Source: Camellia lanceoleosa
Lineage: Eukaryota > Streptophyta > Magnoliopsida > Ericales > Theaceae
NCBI GenBank assembly: GCA_025200525.1
Contig: CM045760.1
Span: 47,945,932-48,009,931 of the forward strand
Length of the DNA stretch: 64,000 bases
Direction: 5' to 3'
This document shows, piece by piece, positions 34,601 to 46,506 of the stretch. A program made the translations under genes and the position numbers. The first letter of the stretch is position 1; every line of letters begins with the position of its first letter. Below the pieces are notes generated by a model. The model made no database searches. It was given only the letters and a program-made list of their open reading frames with translations, and was not told the origin of the DNA.

Positions 34601-35300
34601 AAATTTAAGGGCATGGGAAGAGGAGGAATTGAGAATTTTGAAGGAGGATTTAGGCAATGGTCCAGTTCTCTGTTTGGATACTTAGGACAAGCTCAGATGA
34701 AAGGATGGAAGTTCAGGTTGTTTCAATGTAAAAGCAGCATATAATTGGTGTGAGATGAGTTATGGTCCTATAAAAAGCTTATGTGGTGTAATCTGGAACA
34801 ATACTGCTTCTCCAAAATCTCAGTTCTTTGCTTGGTTGGTATGGAAAGGAAGACTAAATACAACTGATTTTTTGAAAAAGATTGGGGTTGTTGATGCCAA
34901 TGTGGATTCAAGCTGTGTTCTATGTAGATCAGGGGTGGAATCTTTAAACCACATAATGCTACATTGTCCCTTTGTCTGGAAAATCTGGTCTAATATCATC
35001 AAATGGTGGCACTGAGTAATTCCTGGTACAGCAGAATGCTTGTTTTAGTGGTGGTCTGGATGGAAGTTTAAAAAATGAGAAATGCAGATGTGGAAAGTAA
35101 TTCCATTAGCAGTGTTTTGGTCGGTGTGGAAGCACATAAATGATGTTATTTTCAATTTGGTACAACCTGATATGGAAGAGCTATGTGATCTTATTAAGGT
35201 TCGAGTAGCCATGTGGATGAAAACAAAGTTGGTGGGAAGAGATTACTCCATTAATCAGTTTGTTTCGAATTTGCAACAGATCAGATTATGCATTAAGTGA
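31629..35300 (+). pseudogene. LINE ORF2 (endonuclease and reverse transcriptase)
   Basis: ORF2 nicks the target and reverse-transcribes the LINE RNA at the nick. From the ATG at 31629 (MKIVSWNIRGLGR) to the TGA at 35298 the frame is 1,224 codons with no frameshift but about eleven in-frame stops (at about 31761, 32136, 32664, 33252, 33522, 34359, 34683, 34698, 35013, 35046 and 35076). Endonuclease motifs: WNIRGLG, NVYAPND, DFNEVR, SDHCPI. RT motifs: LDFEKAYD, GYPISPFLFNIA and the catalytic QYVDDTILF near 33670. C-terminal CVLCRSG...HIMLHC (about 34915-34970) is the zf-RVT zinc knuckle of plant LINEs. The length equals intact family members. Confidence 0.92.
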
Positions 35301-35389
35301 ATGGACTTTCGTGGATTTGGCTCTGTTATCATCATGATGCTGGTTTGGATTGTGTGCTATATTGGTTTGTCTGGGTTACACTACAGGAA

Positions 35390-35690
35390 ATTAGGCTTTT
35401 AGTGGCGTTTAAAAAACGCCACTATAGGTAACAAAAACGTCGCTAAGTCTTTTTGCGACGTTTAGTACCAAACGTCGACAATGCGGCCGTCGCTATAGCT
35501 TTACGGCGTTTGGAAGGCGTCGCTGTATTAGTATAGGCGGCGTTTTTAAAAACGCCGCCAAATGTCCTACCCTAACGGTACTGTGACGTCACTATGGTTT
35601 TAACGACGTTTTTAAAACGCCGTCATAGGTTTTTAAAATTTTAAAAATTCCAACCATTATAGTGGCATTTTAGAAATGCCGTCTTATCTT
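35390..35690. repeat. CACTA left sub-terminal repeats
   Basis: Short direct and inverted copies of GGCGTTT, AACGCC(A/G)C, GCGACGTTT and AAACGTCG. The matching right-hand array is at about 40690-40770 (GCGACGTTTACAAAA, AAACGTCGTTAA, AAACGCCGTTAA). Confidence 0.8.
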
Positions 35691-36586
35691 TTCTTTCTTT
35701 TTTTTTTCCTTTTTTTTTTGAAATTGTGCTAATTTTATGTGATTCAACTAAAAGAAAACCTGTAATAAAACTAAAGAGCACTAATATAAAAAAATAACTC
35801 CCATTCAAATAGCAAATATAACATTAATTCACTTTCCCATTCAATTTAATATCCAATCACCATTGCCCACAAAATAACATATCCAAAAATTGAATTCACA
35901 ATTCTCAATCAAAAAATTGCTACCTTATATACGAAACCACAAAATAACATTACCCTCTTCTCTCTCTCACCACTCCCTCATTTAACACAAAAAATAAAAA
36001 GAAAGTGAACCAAACACCCAACCCCCCAGTCAAATCAAAGGAAAAAAAGAAAAAAGAAGAGAAATAAAAATCCAAAGGATTTTAACACAAAAAATAAGAA
36101 GAAAGTGAACCAAAACATCTAACCCCCATCCATCCTTCACCGTTATTCTAAATCGCTCTCCATGCTATTTCCCATGACCTTCAATCCTCTCGAATTCGTC
36201 CCTAGACACACATGGGGGACAAGAAGTAAACATTTGTAGAAATTTATATTAACCACTTTTTACCTGGATAAAACTTCGTTTGTATGCACTTACTACACAG
36301 GGTACGTACAGAGAGCTGCACATAAATATTATTTTAACAGTACATGATTTACATCTCTGTACAACAACCATTGTCTCTATTTATTTGTCGTTTCCATCCC
36401 CAAGCTTTCATTCATAACATTGCAACAACAAAAAAATGGATCCTCCACAAACCGCCTAAATTATAAACGAGTCAGCTTATAAAATGGTGCAGCTCCCTTG
36501 TTCTCTGTAAAATAATGTTCACCATCAAAAAATATGAACACAGAATCATACAGTGTTCAACACATATTTATAGTATGAAGTGAAAC

Positions 36587-39500
36587 CTACTTCCTTAGGT
36601 CTTCGTATCGACTTAATGCTTCCTCAAATTTAAGCCAAAGAGGACCTGTCTCCTGAAGGTTTACGTTCTTTGGCCCTGCAAGATAAGCCTGAACAACAAA
36701 CTGTGGGGACCTTTCCCTGGTTTAGCACCAGATGATAATCATTAAGTCAGTCAAAATATATTCAATCAAAAACACTTGACAAGTCATAGATGGATGGTTT
36801 TTGGTAGCAAACAAACTTACTCCTTTCATATTGTGATAACCAAGCCAAATAGGCAGCGCCGAAGTACAAGGAAACAAAAGGCTTTGTTAGATCATCAACG
36901 GACTCTACTATGTAAGCCTTGTAGCCCAAGTCCCTACACATCAGAAGCAAACATTCAAGCAAATTTCAGCCTTGGAATAAGCATATTCTGCTTTAGTTTC
37001 ACTAAAAATGTATAATATCTTTCTAACAATTTGTTCAACAAGAAGCATGTGGAGGTTAAAAAATTTAGTGATTTCTAATTTTAATCAACATCAATTTGGT
37101 TATGCTCCATTTAATGTGATAACTTAATTTCCAATTCTAAGGCAATTGGATCAATTCAGTTCATTCTAATGAGGTATCCCGATATCTGTAACGAGCCAAA
37201 ATGACAAAGCTGCTAATAAACACTATATTAAAGAGCATGAGATGTTGAACTTTTTTTATTTTATTCTATAGTGTAAGATGCCAAAGAGCTTTGGTGGTTA
37301 AACAGGAGATGATAGAGGCCCCCTTGCTTGGGTTCAAGTCCCCATCTTCACATACACTATGACTGTTTATCCACACCCACATTACAATGTTCTAAAACAA
37401 ACATTCAGTTTGAGCCTTGGAATTTACATACTTGTAAAGCCAGCAAGCTGTGGGGTAGTCAATTCCCATTATTCCTGAACGAGGTCCAACCCCATTCACG
37501 AAATGCATGCTAACAATCTCAGCAAGAGCACACAAAACCGTCTGCACACCAGTGAATTTTAGGAAGGAAATCAAAAACAAAAAACAAAGACAATAACAAG
37601 TAGATGAGTCGAGAAAGATAAGATCGAGAATAGAAACGTCAAGTAACTAGGATCAAATAAAATAAGCATTAGTAGCATAATGGGATTGTGGATCGATTCA
37701 TAGGATCACATGATCATACTTTTCAAAGTGTTTTTGTGATTTTCTACGTATCTTTCCAAAACGTCACACCTTCTACCTCAAATAACAATAATAAATAAAG
37801 CTTGTAACTTATAAACATTGTGAATCAATCAACTAAGATTTGGTTTCATTTAGATTTTGCAAAAAAATCCTACAAAGTTGAGGAGGTGACCGTCAAGGAC
37901 AATGTTGCATTGAGTGCTCCGATGAGGTGTCTCCTATTTTGAAATGTATGCTTTTAATCTTTTTCAAATTTGCTTTTTATTTTTATTTGAATTTTTTGGT
38001 TATTTGACTCTAGATGTTTCATAGCAGTTGAATTCACCTCTATATTTATCAACCCAAGCTTTTAAATCTCACCAAGTAAGCATCTAACAAAAAGAAGAGA
38101 AAGCAAATAAACTTTAATTAAAGGAAACACAATGATATGAATTGGTTGTAATTCTAAATTTAAATATGGATTAGTTAGTGAATACACCCATGTAGAAATA
38201 GATGAATGTAAGAAAGTATGTAACAATTTCAGAAGGATTTGCATTAAATAGTAGACGGGATAAAAAAAATGGGAAAAAAAATTATAAGAGGTGGCTTCAA
38301 TGGCCACATCTTATGGAGGAGCAGAAATGTTGAAAAGAGCTATGAACATTTCAACATTTACAATTTCAGAAGATAGTGGGCCATCATCTACAATTTTTTT
38401 TGTGGTGGAATAAAGAGCTTTAAAAAGTAATTAATATAACATAATGTTGGATAGCTTGATATACATTGTTGGGCTCATTTCCTAACAACTTAAGATTTTG
38501 GGACTAGTGGTGACTTAACAATGAGTTTGCCACAAAGGATAATAGTTCCCTAAACAGCATGGTTTGACTAGTCGGCCCTTTGAATGTATGGTGAAACTAT
38601 GACCAAGAATAAACACCTCAAAGTTTTTAAATTTCTTAGGATGGAAAAGAATAAATCAGCCACATAATGGCATCTTTTTTACAACCATGTAGAGTACTTA
38701 CTGGTTTTACTCCTCTTGTACTAAAGTGTTTTGACAGTATAATTTCTGCAATTGCCTGCAAGAAAAAGGCAGCATGTTAGAAAAAGAGAGTCAAAGCCAC
38801 TCAGTTAAATTCACTCATCTCAATTGCAGGAATTAGTCTATCCCTCCTTCAGTCCTGGAACAACATTAGTCCAAATGATCTAAAATTTTTACTGTTATGA
38901 CCTTGTGTTTTTCGTACATTTTGTACAAGGGGTATGTATGCCCCTCTTGATTCTTTGTACTTGACTTCTATTCTTTCATATATTTTTATGGAAAATCTCA
39001 CCTAGCAAAAAAAGAAAAAACAAGTTAAAGCTTCCCAAATGACTCAAGGAGGGCCAGAAAGAATGTGGGAGGTGATTGTGATTTCTTGAGATAATGTATT
39101 CAGATTCTCACAACCATCAAAAGCCAATTGATGGAAAATGAAAATTACTTTCCACAGTTTGCATGTTGTTACCAATAGAGCTCCAGCATGTTTTGATTAA
39201 CTTGATTATGGAAGTTAGCTTATCCATATACCACCTTTTGTGTTTAAATTAAGTTCAAAACCTGCCCTAATTCAGTAGCTGATGGTAACTATTCAAAGAT
39301 TGGGTGAAGTTTGTCAACTGGTGATGGAAAATAAATTATTCTTTCTTGGTTGTCTTATAGATAACCAATGAAGCGGAAAATGGTGACCAGTAACAAAGAA
39401 GATGAAGGGGGAGGGGGTAGCAGGAGAACATAGCAACAGAGGAAGCATTCAAAATATCCAGTTATGATAAATACATGCAAGAAAATAAATATTTTGCAGA

Positions 39501-39730
39501 TCCATATTATTTAATCTTACCCTTAACTCTACCCGAGAAAGATAAGGTCTATTCTCGGCATCATGAGAAAATCGCACTTTTCCTTGTTTCTCCCCAGATT
39601 TGCTCCACTCTTTACTAATAATAGGATGATTCCACATATTTTCCATTCCTTCTGGATCCTTGATATAATCATGTAAACCCCTTTGTCAATCCAATGTAGC
39701 ATCCCAATTTTGACAATATGTTCATTACGG
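36587..39730 (-). pseudogene. Captured host-gene fragment, lysozyme/SLT-like, five exons
   Basis: Five minus-strand exons with GT-AG borders: about 39521-39730, 38702-38755, 37432-37541, 36821-36933 and 36587-36716 (TAG at 36587). They read PEGMENMWNHP and RPYLSRVELR; AIAEIILSKHFSTRGVKP; ALAEIVSMHFVNGVG and MGIDYPTACW; then SVDDLTKPFVSLYFGAAYLA; then PQFVVQAYLAGPKNVNL and FEEALSRYEDLRK. GAAYLA followed by AYLAGPKNV resembles the motif order of SLT-type lytic transglycosylase/lysozyme-fold proteins (GAAYL..., AYNAGPG.V), so I suggest that family. Two extra bases in the first exon and a one-base phase mismatch between the last two show it no longer encodes a full protein. The 5' part of the source gene is absent. 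Confidence 0.7.
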
Positions 39731-40690
39731 CTAGAAAATGGAAAAAAGTATAAAATAAAGTAAGCATGCAAGACCTAAGATCAGAACAACTGTCCATTTA
39801 AGAAAATGCATCATCATGTAAACCGACAAACAGGAAAACGAAGATACCATGATCACTGAGGAATGAAAAAAGAAGAGAAAAATGCAATTTGAAACATACT
39901 TCCATCTCCATCAAACCTATTGTTCTCGATGTGAAATTCTCTAGATTTCAAAAATTCAAGTAAAATGCAGAGGGAAAAAAAAAAAATCACAAGTAAAACT
40001 TGACAACCAAAAAAAAAATCAAGTGATTGCTTTGATCATAACAAAATAACACATATTTTATACATCATATAATTCATAAATAGACAAATTAAATTGTATG
40101 TATATATGCAGATCTTAAAAGCAAAGAAAGAAAAAAAATCAAATAGAGACAAACTGAAGTGAATCACCGATCATCACCTAATAGTGATTTGAGCAGAACA
40201 ATAAGCAAAACTAGAAACGAAGAAGATAATGATTTAAGCAAAAAGTGGAAACAGGGGATAGAAGAAGAGATTCACGGAGCTGAAGAAACATCTAAGAAAG
40301 AAACATCTAAGAAGACGAAGAGTTCCAAACAGAGTACAGAAGAAATATCTAACCTCTGATCAAAGAAGACGAAGATCACGGATCTTCCAAATCACGGTGC
40401 TCAAAATCGAACTTCGAAATCGCAATCGCTCTGTGCTCAAGAAGAAGAATCACTGAGCTGAAGAAAAATCACCGAATTAAGAGAGAGAACTTCATATTGA
40501 TTCGATCCTCTGAGAGAAAGAGAGTGAGGGAGAGATTCTAACTTCATATGTAGACGGCGGTGCTCAAAATAGGTTTTCAAAATAAAGGTTTGGAGAGACG
40601 GGGTAGGGTTTGAGGGGAGAGAGGATTTGGAGGCGCTTTTCAAACGTCTCCTAGTCACCAAACGGTACTGTTTTACTTAATAACAATTGC
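39731..40690. other. CACTA internal non-coding part
   Basis: Right of the captured exons. AT-rich at first, then GAAGA-rich from about 40200; contains a repeated GAAACATCTAAGAA phrase at 40286-40315. No convincing exon. Confidence 0.45.
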
Positions 40691-40786
40691 GACGTTTACA
40701 AAACACCGTTAATTTTTTAAAAAAGTGACGTTTACCAAAACGTCGTTAATTAAACGCCGTTAAATCCCCAAATTCCTGTAGTGTTA

Positions 40787-41716
40787 GGCCTTGTTTGTCT
40801 TCAGCATTTGTGATTCCTGCTGACTTGTATGGGTGGATGGATTATTGTGTTTGCTGGAATGGGTGCGAAGTCGTGCATTTGTGATTCTTTTGATCTGTGC
40901 ATCTGAGTTTTGCATCTGTAAGCACTGCTCCTTTGTCTTGCCTCTGTTGTGGTTGCTGCTGTGCTTCTGTTGTAGCTAAGTTTGCTGATGCTGATTCTGC
41001 TGGGACTATTTTGTTGTCTCTGCTGGTGTTGTATTTGCAGTGATCCGGGCTGTTGTGGGTTTAGCTTCTTGTTGTTTTTTGATGCTGTTTGGTGGGTTGA
41101 GGCAGCTGCTGCAGTGCTCTCTTGGTTTTGGACTGATGCTAGTTGCTACTGAGTGGTGGGAGGCTGCAATGCTACTTTGGGGGTGTTTTGTTGGGTGGAG
41201 TTCACAGCTGATTGGGGAACTATACGTCGAGTTTGGCCTCTTGGGTCAAGAAAACTGATTTAAGGAAATCGAGAGCTTCTACCAACAATACTATGAACAC
41301 TACATCTGAGCACTGGTCAAGGGGGAAGAAGCAGATATAGCCCAACTCGGCAAATGATTTTATGTATCACTTGTAGCAAGTAGATTTTGCATAAAGGGCT
41401 GAATTGTGTGGGGTAAGGCTGATGCTGGGGTGGATTTTCTTAGCAATTGGGGGATCAGTTTCTGGGGGTTTTTCTCTTTTTTTTTTTTTTCCTTATTGGG
41501 CATGGTCTCTCACCATCCCTTTGTGGTTGAGCCTGCAGATGATTGAGCTCTCTACTCGGTGCCAACCTAGTTAGGATTGGGTTAGTTAGCTATGATGCAT
41601 TTTTGCTCTTCCACTCCTTTATTGATGTTCATCTCATATGTGTCTGTATGCTTTCGTCATCAATAAAGTTCTTTTTTGCTGATCAAAAAAAAAAAAAATA
41701 ATAATAATAATAATAC
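40787..41716 (+). other. LINE 3' untranslated region and poly(A) tail
   Basis: Continues the LINE after the CACTA insertion. T/G-rich text with TTGTATTT and TTGCTGCTG phrases, a CAATAAAGTTC signal at about 41660, a poly(A) run at 41685-41698 and (AAT)n up to 41713. No gene. Confidence 0.8.
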
Positions 41717-41989
41717 AATACAATACACAATTAAGGAAAATTTTGGTGTCCCTAACTTATCCACCCAAATTTTTTTGAGTGGATAGTTGTATGATGAAAA
41801 TTAAATTTATATAATATGTGGTCTATGTGTAAAATAAATCTAGATCACAAAATGATAATTTTGAATAATTTCTAATTAAATTTGAATTTTTTTATATTAT
41901 TATATAATAAATCTCAATCACAATTTTTTTTTTTCTGGGCAAGTTTCTTGACCCAATATTTTGCGTCCCCAAAGTTTTCGTTTTAATAT

Positions 41990-42182
41990 TGGATCACAAA
42001 TCATTGAGAATAACTATCAACAATACTAAAAAGAAAGAAAAGGCATTTGGAATGCAATACTATTTGCAACTTTGTAGTCTTTTTGTTTTAATATTGGATC
42101 ACAAATCATTGAGAATAAATATCAACAATGGCAGAATGAAAGAACAAGCCATTTGGAAACAATACTATTTGCAACTTTGTAG
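41990..42182. repeat. Roughly 100-bp tandem duplication in duplication copy 2
   Basis: TTGGATCACAAATCATTGAG through GCAACTTTGTAGT occurs twice in a row (41990-42076 and 42088-42182); copy 1 has it once with a 2.7-kb insertion inside. A (TTTTA)n microsatellite follows at 42217-42246. Confidence 0.85.
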
Positions 42183-42372
42183 TCAATCTAGATGTCTAGA
42201 AATCTACTTCATTTTTATTTTATTTTATTTTATTTTATTTTATTTTTTTTCAACCCAATTGGGTTTCCATCCTTGATCTTATCAAGAAGAAAGTGGCATT
42301 TGGGATCAAGGCCAAAACAAATTTCAAGGAGTATTCTATAACTGATTTTATTTTCCATCTGCACCAAATTAA

Positions 42373-42609
42373 ACCCTCGTTTGGCATAGGTTAAAATGAG
42401 TTTTGGGGCCTAAAATAGCTATAAACAAATAAAATAAATTAAAAAGTCAATAAAATAAAATGTCACATCTAAATCATAATCATTTCATTTTTTCTCTCAC
42501 AAAAGTCAAAAAGCCAAAAAGTCCAATCAAAATGAGACTTTTTAGCCCCAGGTTAAAATAGTCAAAGAGCCAAAAAATCAAAAAGTCAACCTACATTCCA
42601 AACAAAGCC
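42373..42609. mobile_element. Complete 237-bp PIF/Harbinger-like MITE
   Basis: Ends ACCCTCGTTTGG and, as reverse complement of the right, GGCTTTGTTTGG; TAA flanks both sides (42370-42372 and 42610-42612). The empty site is preserved in duplication copy 1 (CCAAATTAGATTGGG at 14030-14044). Related copies lie at 10050-10252 and 23439. Confidence 0.88.
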
Positions 42610-42709
42610 TAAATTGGGTGCTTCGTAACAGATTCTTTTATGATTTCTTGGGTGTTACCAACGAGATCTCGGCTTGTGGCTTTAATATCAGATTTGTATT
42701 GTGTTGGGG

Positions 42710-45700
42710 TGTAGACATCCTATTTTTGACCACCCTTAAGACTTGGGTGCTTTATTCTGAACACCCGATGATGAAAGTTACATTGTGCGACCTTTTGAAT
42801 TCTCAGTGAAGAAATTTGGATTCAAGCTCTAATCCTGAACCTTGTACCCCATTTTGGCCGAACTATTTTAGACCTTAAAACCCTCATTTCAAAATATTTT
42901 TTCAAATGTTTTTACAATGTTCTGAGGCTCACATTTCATTTAAAATATTGCACTTTTCGGTAAACCGAGTAAGGACAAAGTGAAAATAAATGTAAGAGAG
43001 GTGAAATCTTTGAAAAATATTTAAAAACTTTTTATTTATAAGTTTGGAGTTGAAGGAAATAAGAGGGGAGAGAAGAAAACTAGTTTAGGAAAAGGTCGGG
43101 CATCAAACCGTTAAAAAAGAAATGAGCAGCTTTCACTAAATTAGGCATACCTCTTTATAAATTTAGAATTTAGATGTGAGGCCAGCACCATTAGAAAGTA
43201 GACTTCTGGGGCTTCAATTTACACTCAAGAATCACCTAAAACCGAGTCCGGGTGAGAGAGATATGCCTGTTTGAAGTTAGACCTGAAATGTAGATTTTTG
43301 GACCCAGCCAGGTCCATTTAGAATCGGCCGTGGCCCATTTAGACTTGGCTAGGTTTCAATGAAAACTTCTCCAGAGTCCCTTTTTAGGCCTGGCTTTTCA
43401 TTTTGGGACTGGCCGTGTGTTTTGGGGCTCAATCGGGTCTCAATATCGCCAAACATACATGTGGCGGGAATTGGACAACTGACTTTATTTGAAAATATTT
43501 TTGACCAATCTGGCTCAAACTCTATAAATAGGACCTCCCACTTCATATTTTAAGGTTAGAAAAACCTTCCAAGAGGCTTAGGCATTGATGAGAGATTTTG
43601 AATCTTCAACCTTCATTTGTTCTTCAAATCAACCTTTACCCTCCATACACCATTAAAGCTTGGATTTGAAGCTTTCTTGTAGAGATTTCAAAACATATTT
43701 TCAGCACCTAGAGGGTTAGGAAATATTTCCCAAGGCTTTGAAGGTTTTTGAGAGTTAAGACCATCCATCTTCCTTCCAAAAGCTTCCTTGCTATACATAC
43801 ACAATACATACACCATTAGAGCTTGTCCTTGAAGCTTTTTGTTGAACATTCAAAGCTAATTTCAGAAACTTATGGGTGTTGAAATCAAGTTTGTCAACTA
43901 AGAGCTTTTCTCTCTTTTCAAAAGATATAATTTTGCATCTTCTTTTTTAATCTTCTTCTACTCTTTTCTTCTATTTTTCTTGTCTTTATATACCAAATTT
44001 CAGAGTTTTAAAGAGCTTAAAAACATGGTTTAAAAGTTTCAAAAGTAGAGGGGTTAGCCACCCTTCCTTAGGCTTTGTTCCATAGCTTTCTATCTACTCT
44101 TTTAACTTACTTTCTTTTGCTTTTAGTTACTATTTTTGTTTTTTTTTTTTGTTTTTTTTTTTACATTTGAGGGGTTGTTGTGGGCTATTTAATTTATTTA
44201 AATAGTTTATGCTTTGAATATTATACTTGTTGTGTTGTAAGTCCTCATGGCTTCGATTGTTTAGACCTTAGACACTGAGTCATTCGAGTTGATGGCTTTC
44301 TTTACTTAGTTTTCATGTCAAGAGTCCCATTCTAATAATCAATCTAGCATTCATTTCTACAACCTCCCTCTTTTTTCTTCTTTTCTTCTTCTTTCGTTTG
44401 AGAGTTATTTTAACCGATTGAGGTTATTCAAAACATGTAAAAGAGACCTATGCTTAATGGCTTAATCTCTACGGAGATTCATCGTCAACGGCATAGTCTC
44501 GCTTTCATGTTTAGAAGCGCCTCTCGTTTGACATTTGTTCTCATTTAGAGGACTTAACCATCATCTTGGACAAATGGACTAAAGAATGGAAAGGATTGAG
44601 AAAATTGGCTTAAAATAAACCAACCAACATAAAGAAAATGAGTTATATTGCTTGGGTTCGGCCGGACGTTATGTTGAGTCTGTCATGTCAAGGGTTGTCA
44701 TAAGTCAATTCATGAGGTTTTGATGAACCTTGAAGGGTCTCTACTTCCTTCTTTGAGCTTACTCTATGATAGGAGAGAGGGGTGGTTGTTGTTCATTGCA
44801 TTCATTGATTTTTGTCCAAAATCGCGTCCGAAAGCATCAAGCAATCAACTTGCTCATTGATGGCTTTAGAATCGACTTCGTCATTCTCTTGAGCCTCTCT
44901 ATGACAGAGAAGGACCGAAGAGACAAACAGGGCTTGACGCTGCTCTGTCTGCACTGTTTTCACTTTAGAGCACAAAAACAGATTTTGACACGAAATTAAG
45001 GCACAACTGGTTACTTTTGGACCTAGCCGGGGCCTCATTAGAGGCTGGCCAGTCTCCATTGTTTGGAAAATAGAGTGTTTTGCAGAAAATATAGGGCAAT
45101 GGCTGAAGGTGAAATAGAGCAATCTGGGCAGACAGAGCAGTTTCTGGATACTGCGCATGTGATCTTTGTGCATTCTTATGGTTGCAATATTCTTATTAGC
45201 ATTGTTGTAATAATTCCTATAGTTGTAATTATTATAATAGCCTTGTTGCAATTATGGATGTTTATTAGAAATGCCCTCGCTGTAATAACATAGATAGCTA
45301 GTTGATAACTTAGATATCTAGTTAGTTAGTTTAGTTAATGTAATTCATTCATTCGAATTTGTAATAAAGTAGTTAGCTAGTTATTGCTTTAATTCATTCA
45401 TTCATTTGAATTTGTAATACTCGGACACTCATTCGGATCTTCTTGCATGAGGACAAAACATGTAATAAGTGTGTATGTTTTCTAACCCCATGTCTTTCTC
45501 CCTTTTATTTAGCCGCTTATGATGGTAGCATAAGAACATCATGTTTACTTAGCATTTTCCATATTTGCATACACTTGTCTTGCATGTATTAAGCTCAGCT
45601 AATCATTCTAACAAGCATTGTCGTTTAAATACTTCTTTGAATACATGTTTAAAACTGCATGCTAACAAATTGATTCATATGCCATGTTAGTAGCTCAGCC

Positions 45701-46483
45701 TATTAATTGCATATTGCATGTGTTGCATTAAGAAAATTCCATTAGTTAGAATCATGCATATTTTCTAACTCTTTTATTTCTTTGGGCTTGCCTTGAAGTA
45801 CTAGGTGAGCTCTTATTGTTTTAGCATATTGCACGAGTGTTAGTATTGCCATGTCAAGCATATTACCATGAGGCTGAGTGCTTAAATGATATATCTGTTT
45901 GAATGCCTGTGGATAAAGGCTGATTGCTTGAATTGGAATAAATTGATTAATGTACATACAAACTCACTTTTTCAACTGAAGCATATTCAAAACAATTTTC
46001 AAACAAACATGAAATCAAATGTTCCAATTTTCGCAAATTAGTCTATACCTGTGTACGTCACATAGCAAAATTAGCCTAATAACTAGAACAAGAGTATATA
46101 ATGTAAATAAGAATTACATCATAATTAGTAGAGGTCGATCTTTGATCAGACAAGCGAGGGTGCTCAATTCATGACCTTCTCCTCTTGTACCTAAGTTCCC
46201 GAGTTGAGACACTTTGGTGATGACAGAGTAATGGCCTTGGGCATGAGTCTAGGGTTTTCTAAATTTTATAAAAACATTTAGGTGGCGACTCTGAAATCTG
46301 GAAAAGTAGTCCATTTTTGGCATTTGATTCAAAATATCAATTTTTCAAAAAGAATTGCTGGATTTGAACTCTTTTGATATTTTCACTATTTCACATTGCA
46401 TTTGTGAAATCATAGTCAGAACCATGGGAGTATGAACTGTAGGGTTAATCGTATCCGAAAGGAGCATAAAAAGTCAAGCTACA
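42710..46483 (+). repeat. Long LTR of a Tat/Ogre-like element (LTR-A)
   Basis: Starts TGTAGACATCC exactly where homology to duplication copy 1 ends, and ends ...AAGTCAAGCTACA before a primer-binding-like sequence, so the limits are firm. At 3.77 kb it is in the range of Ogre-type LTRs. It matches LTR-B and LTR-C (50001-54184) in reverse: for example the TTGATCAGACAAGCGAGGGT region (about 46145) and the CTTAGACAC(T/C) region (about 44268). Open frames inside it are not genes. Confidence 0.85.
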
Positions 46484-46506
46484 GTTTCTAGGGACTCTGC
46501 TATGGA
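46484..46506 (+). other. Primer-binding site of the LTR-A element
   Basis: Directly after the LTR the sequence reads GTTTCTAGGGACTCTGCTAT, resembling the GGCGACTCTGCTGGGG primer site often seen behind plant Tat-type LTRs. The match is imperfect and the tRNA is not certain. Confidence 0.5.

Larger units (their letters stand above)
35379..40783. mobile_element. CACTA transposon with captured host gene (non-autonomous)
   Basis: Starts CACTACAGGAAATTAGG and ends with the reverse complement of CACTACAGGAATTTGGGG; TTA flanks both sides (35376-35378 and 40784-40786). Both sub-terminal regions carry repeats of AACG(C/T)CG and GCGACGTTT, typical CACTA transposase-binding arrays. No transposase is visible in 5.4 kb; instead a multi-exon host-like gene fragment lies on the minus strand. 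The element split the 3' region of the LINE. Confidence 0.92.
29102..41716 (+). mobile_element. L1-type LINE, interrupted by a MITE and a CACTA element
   Basis: LINE sequence is 29102-30770, 31262-35378 and 40784-41716, roughly 6.7 kb once insertions are removed. It has ORF1 with RNA-binding domains, ORF2 with endonuclease, reverse transcriptase and a zinc-knuckle C-terminus, a 3' region ending CAATAAAGTTC, a poly(A) run from 41685 and then (AAT)n, and a 16-bp target duplication. The 5' leader before ORF1 is under 70 bases, so the copy is nearly full-length. It carries many nonsense codons and cannot move by itself. Confidence 0.9.
20250..42709. repeat. Segmental duplication, copy 2 (contains UGT copy 2), interrupted
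   Basis: Homology to copy 1 (7540-14134) is found in 20250-20770, 23050-23437, 24412-26732 and 41733-42709. The gaps are insertions: about 20285-20430, about 20770-23050, 23439-24411, the stack 26733-41732, and 42373-42609. The right end is cut by an LTR at 42710, where copy 1 reads on without a break. Identity is high in coding sequence and moderate in flanks, suggesting an old duplication. Confidence 0.85.

Noticed and set aside
37700..38700. Possible additional exon of the captured gene between the 54-bp and 110-bp exons
   Set aside because: The two exons join in phase and continue the same protein text, and I found no splice-bounded open segment in between.
44766..45293. Open frames of 76-149 aa on both strands inside LTR-A
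   Set aside because: They lie inside an LTR, start or end in TAATTATTATAATAG-type repeats and show no domain.
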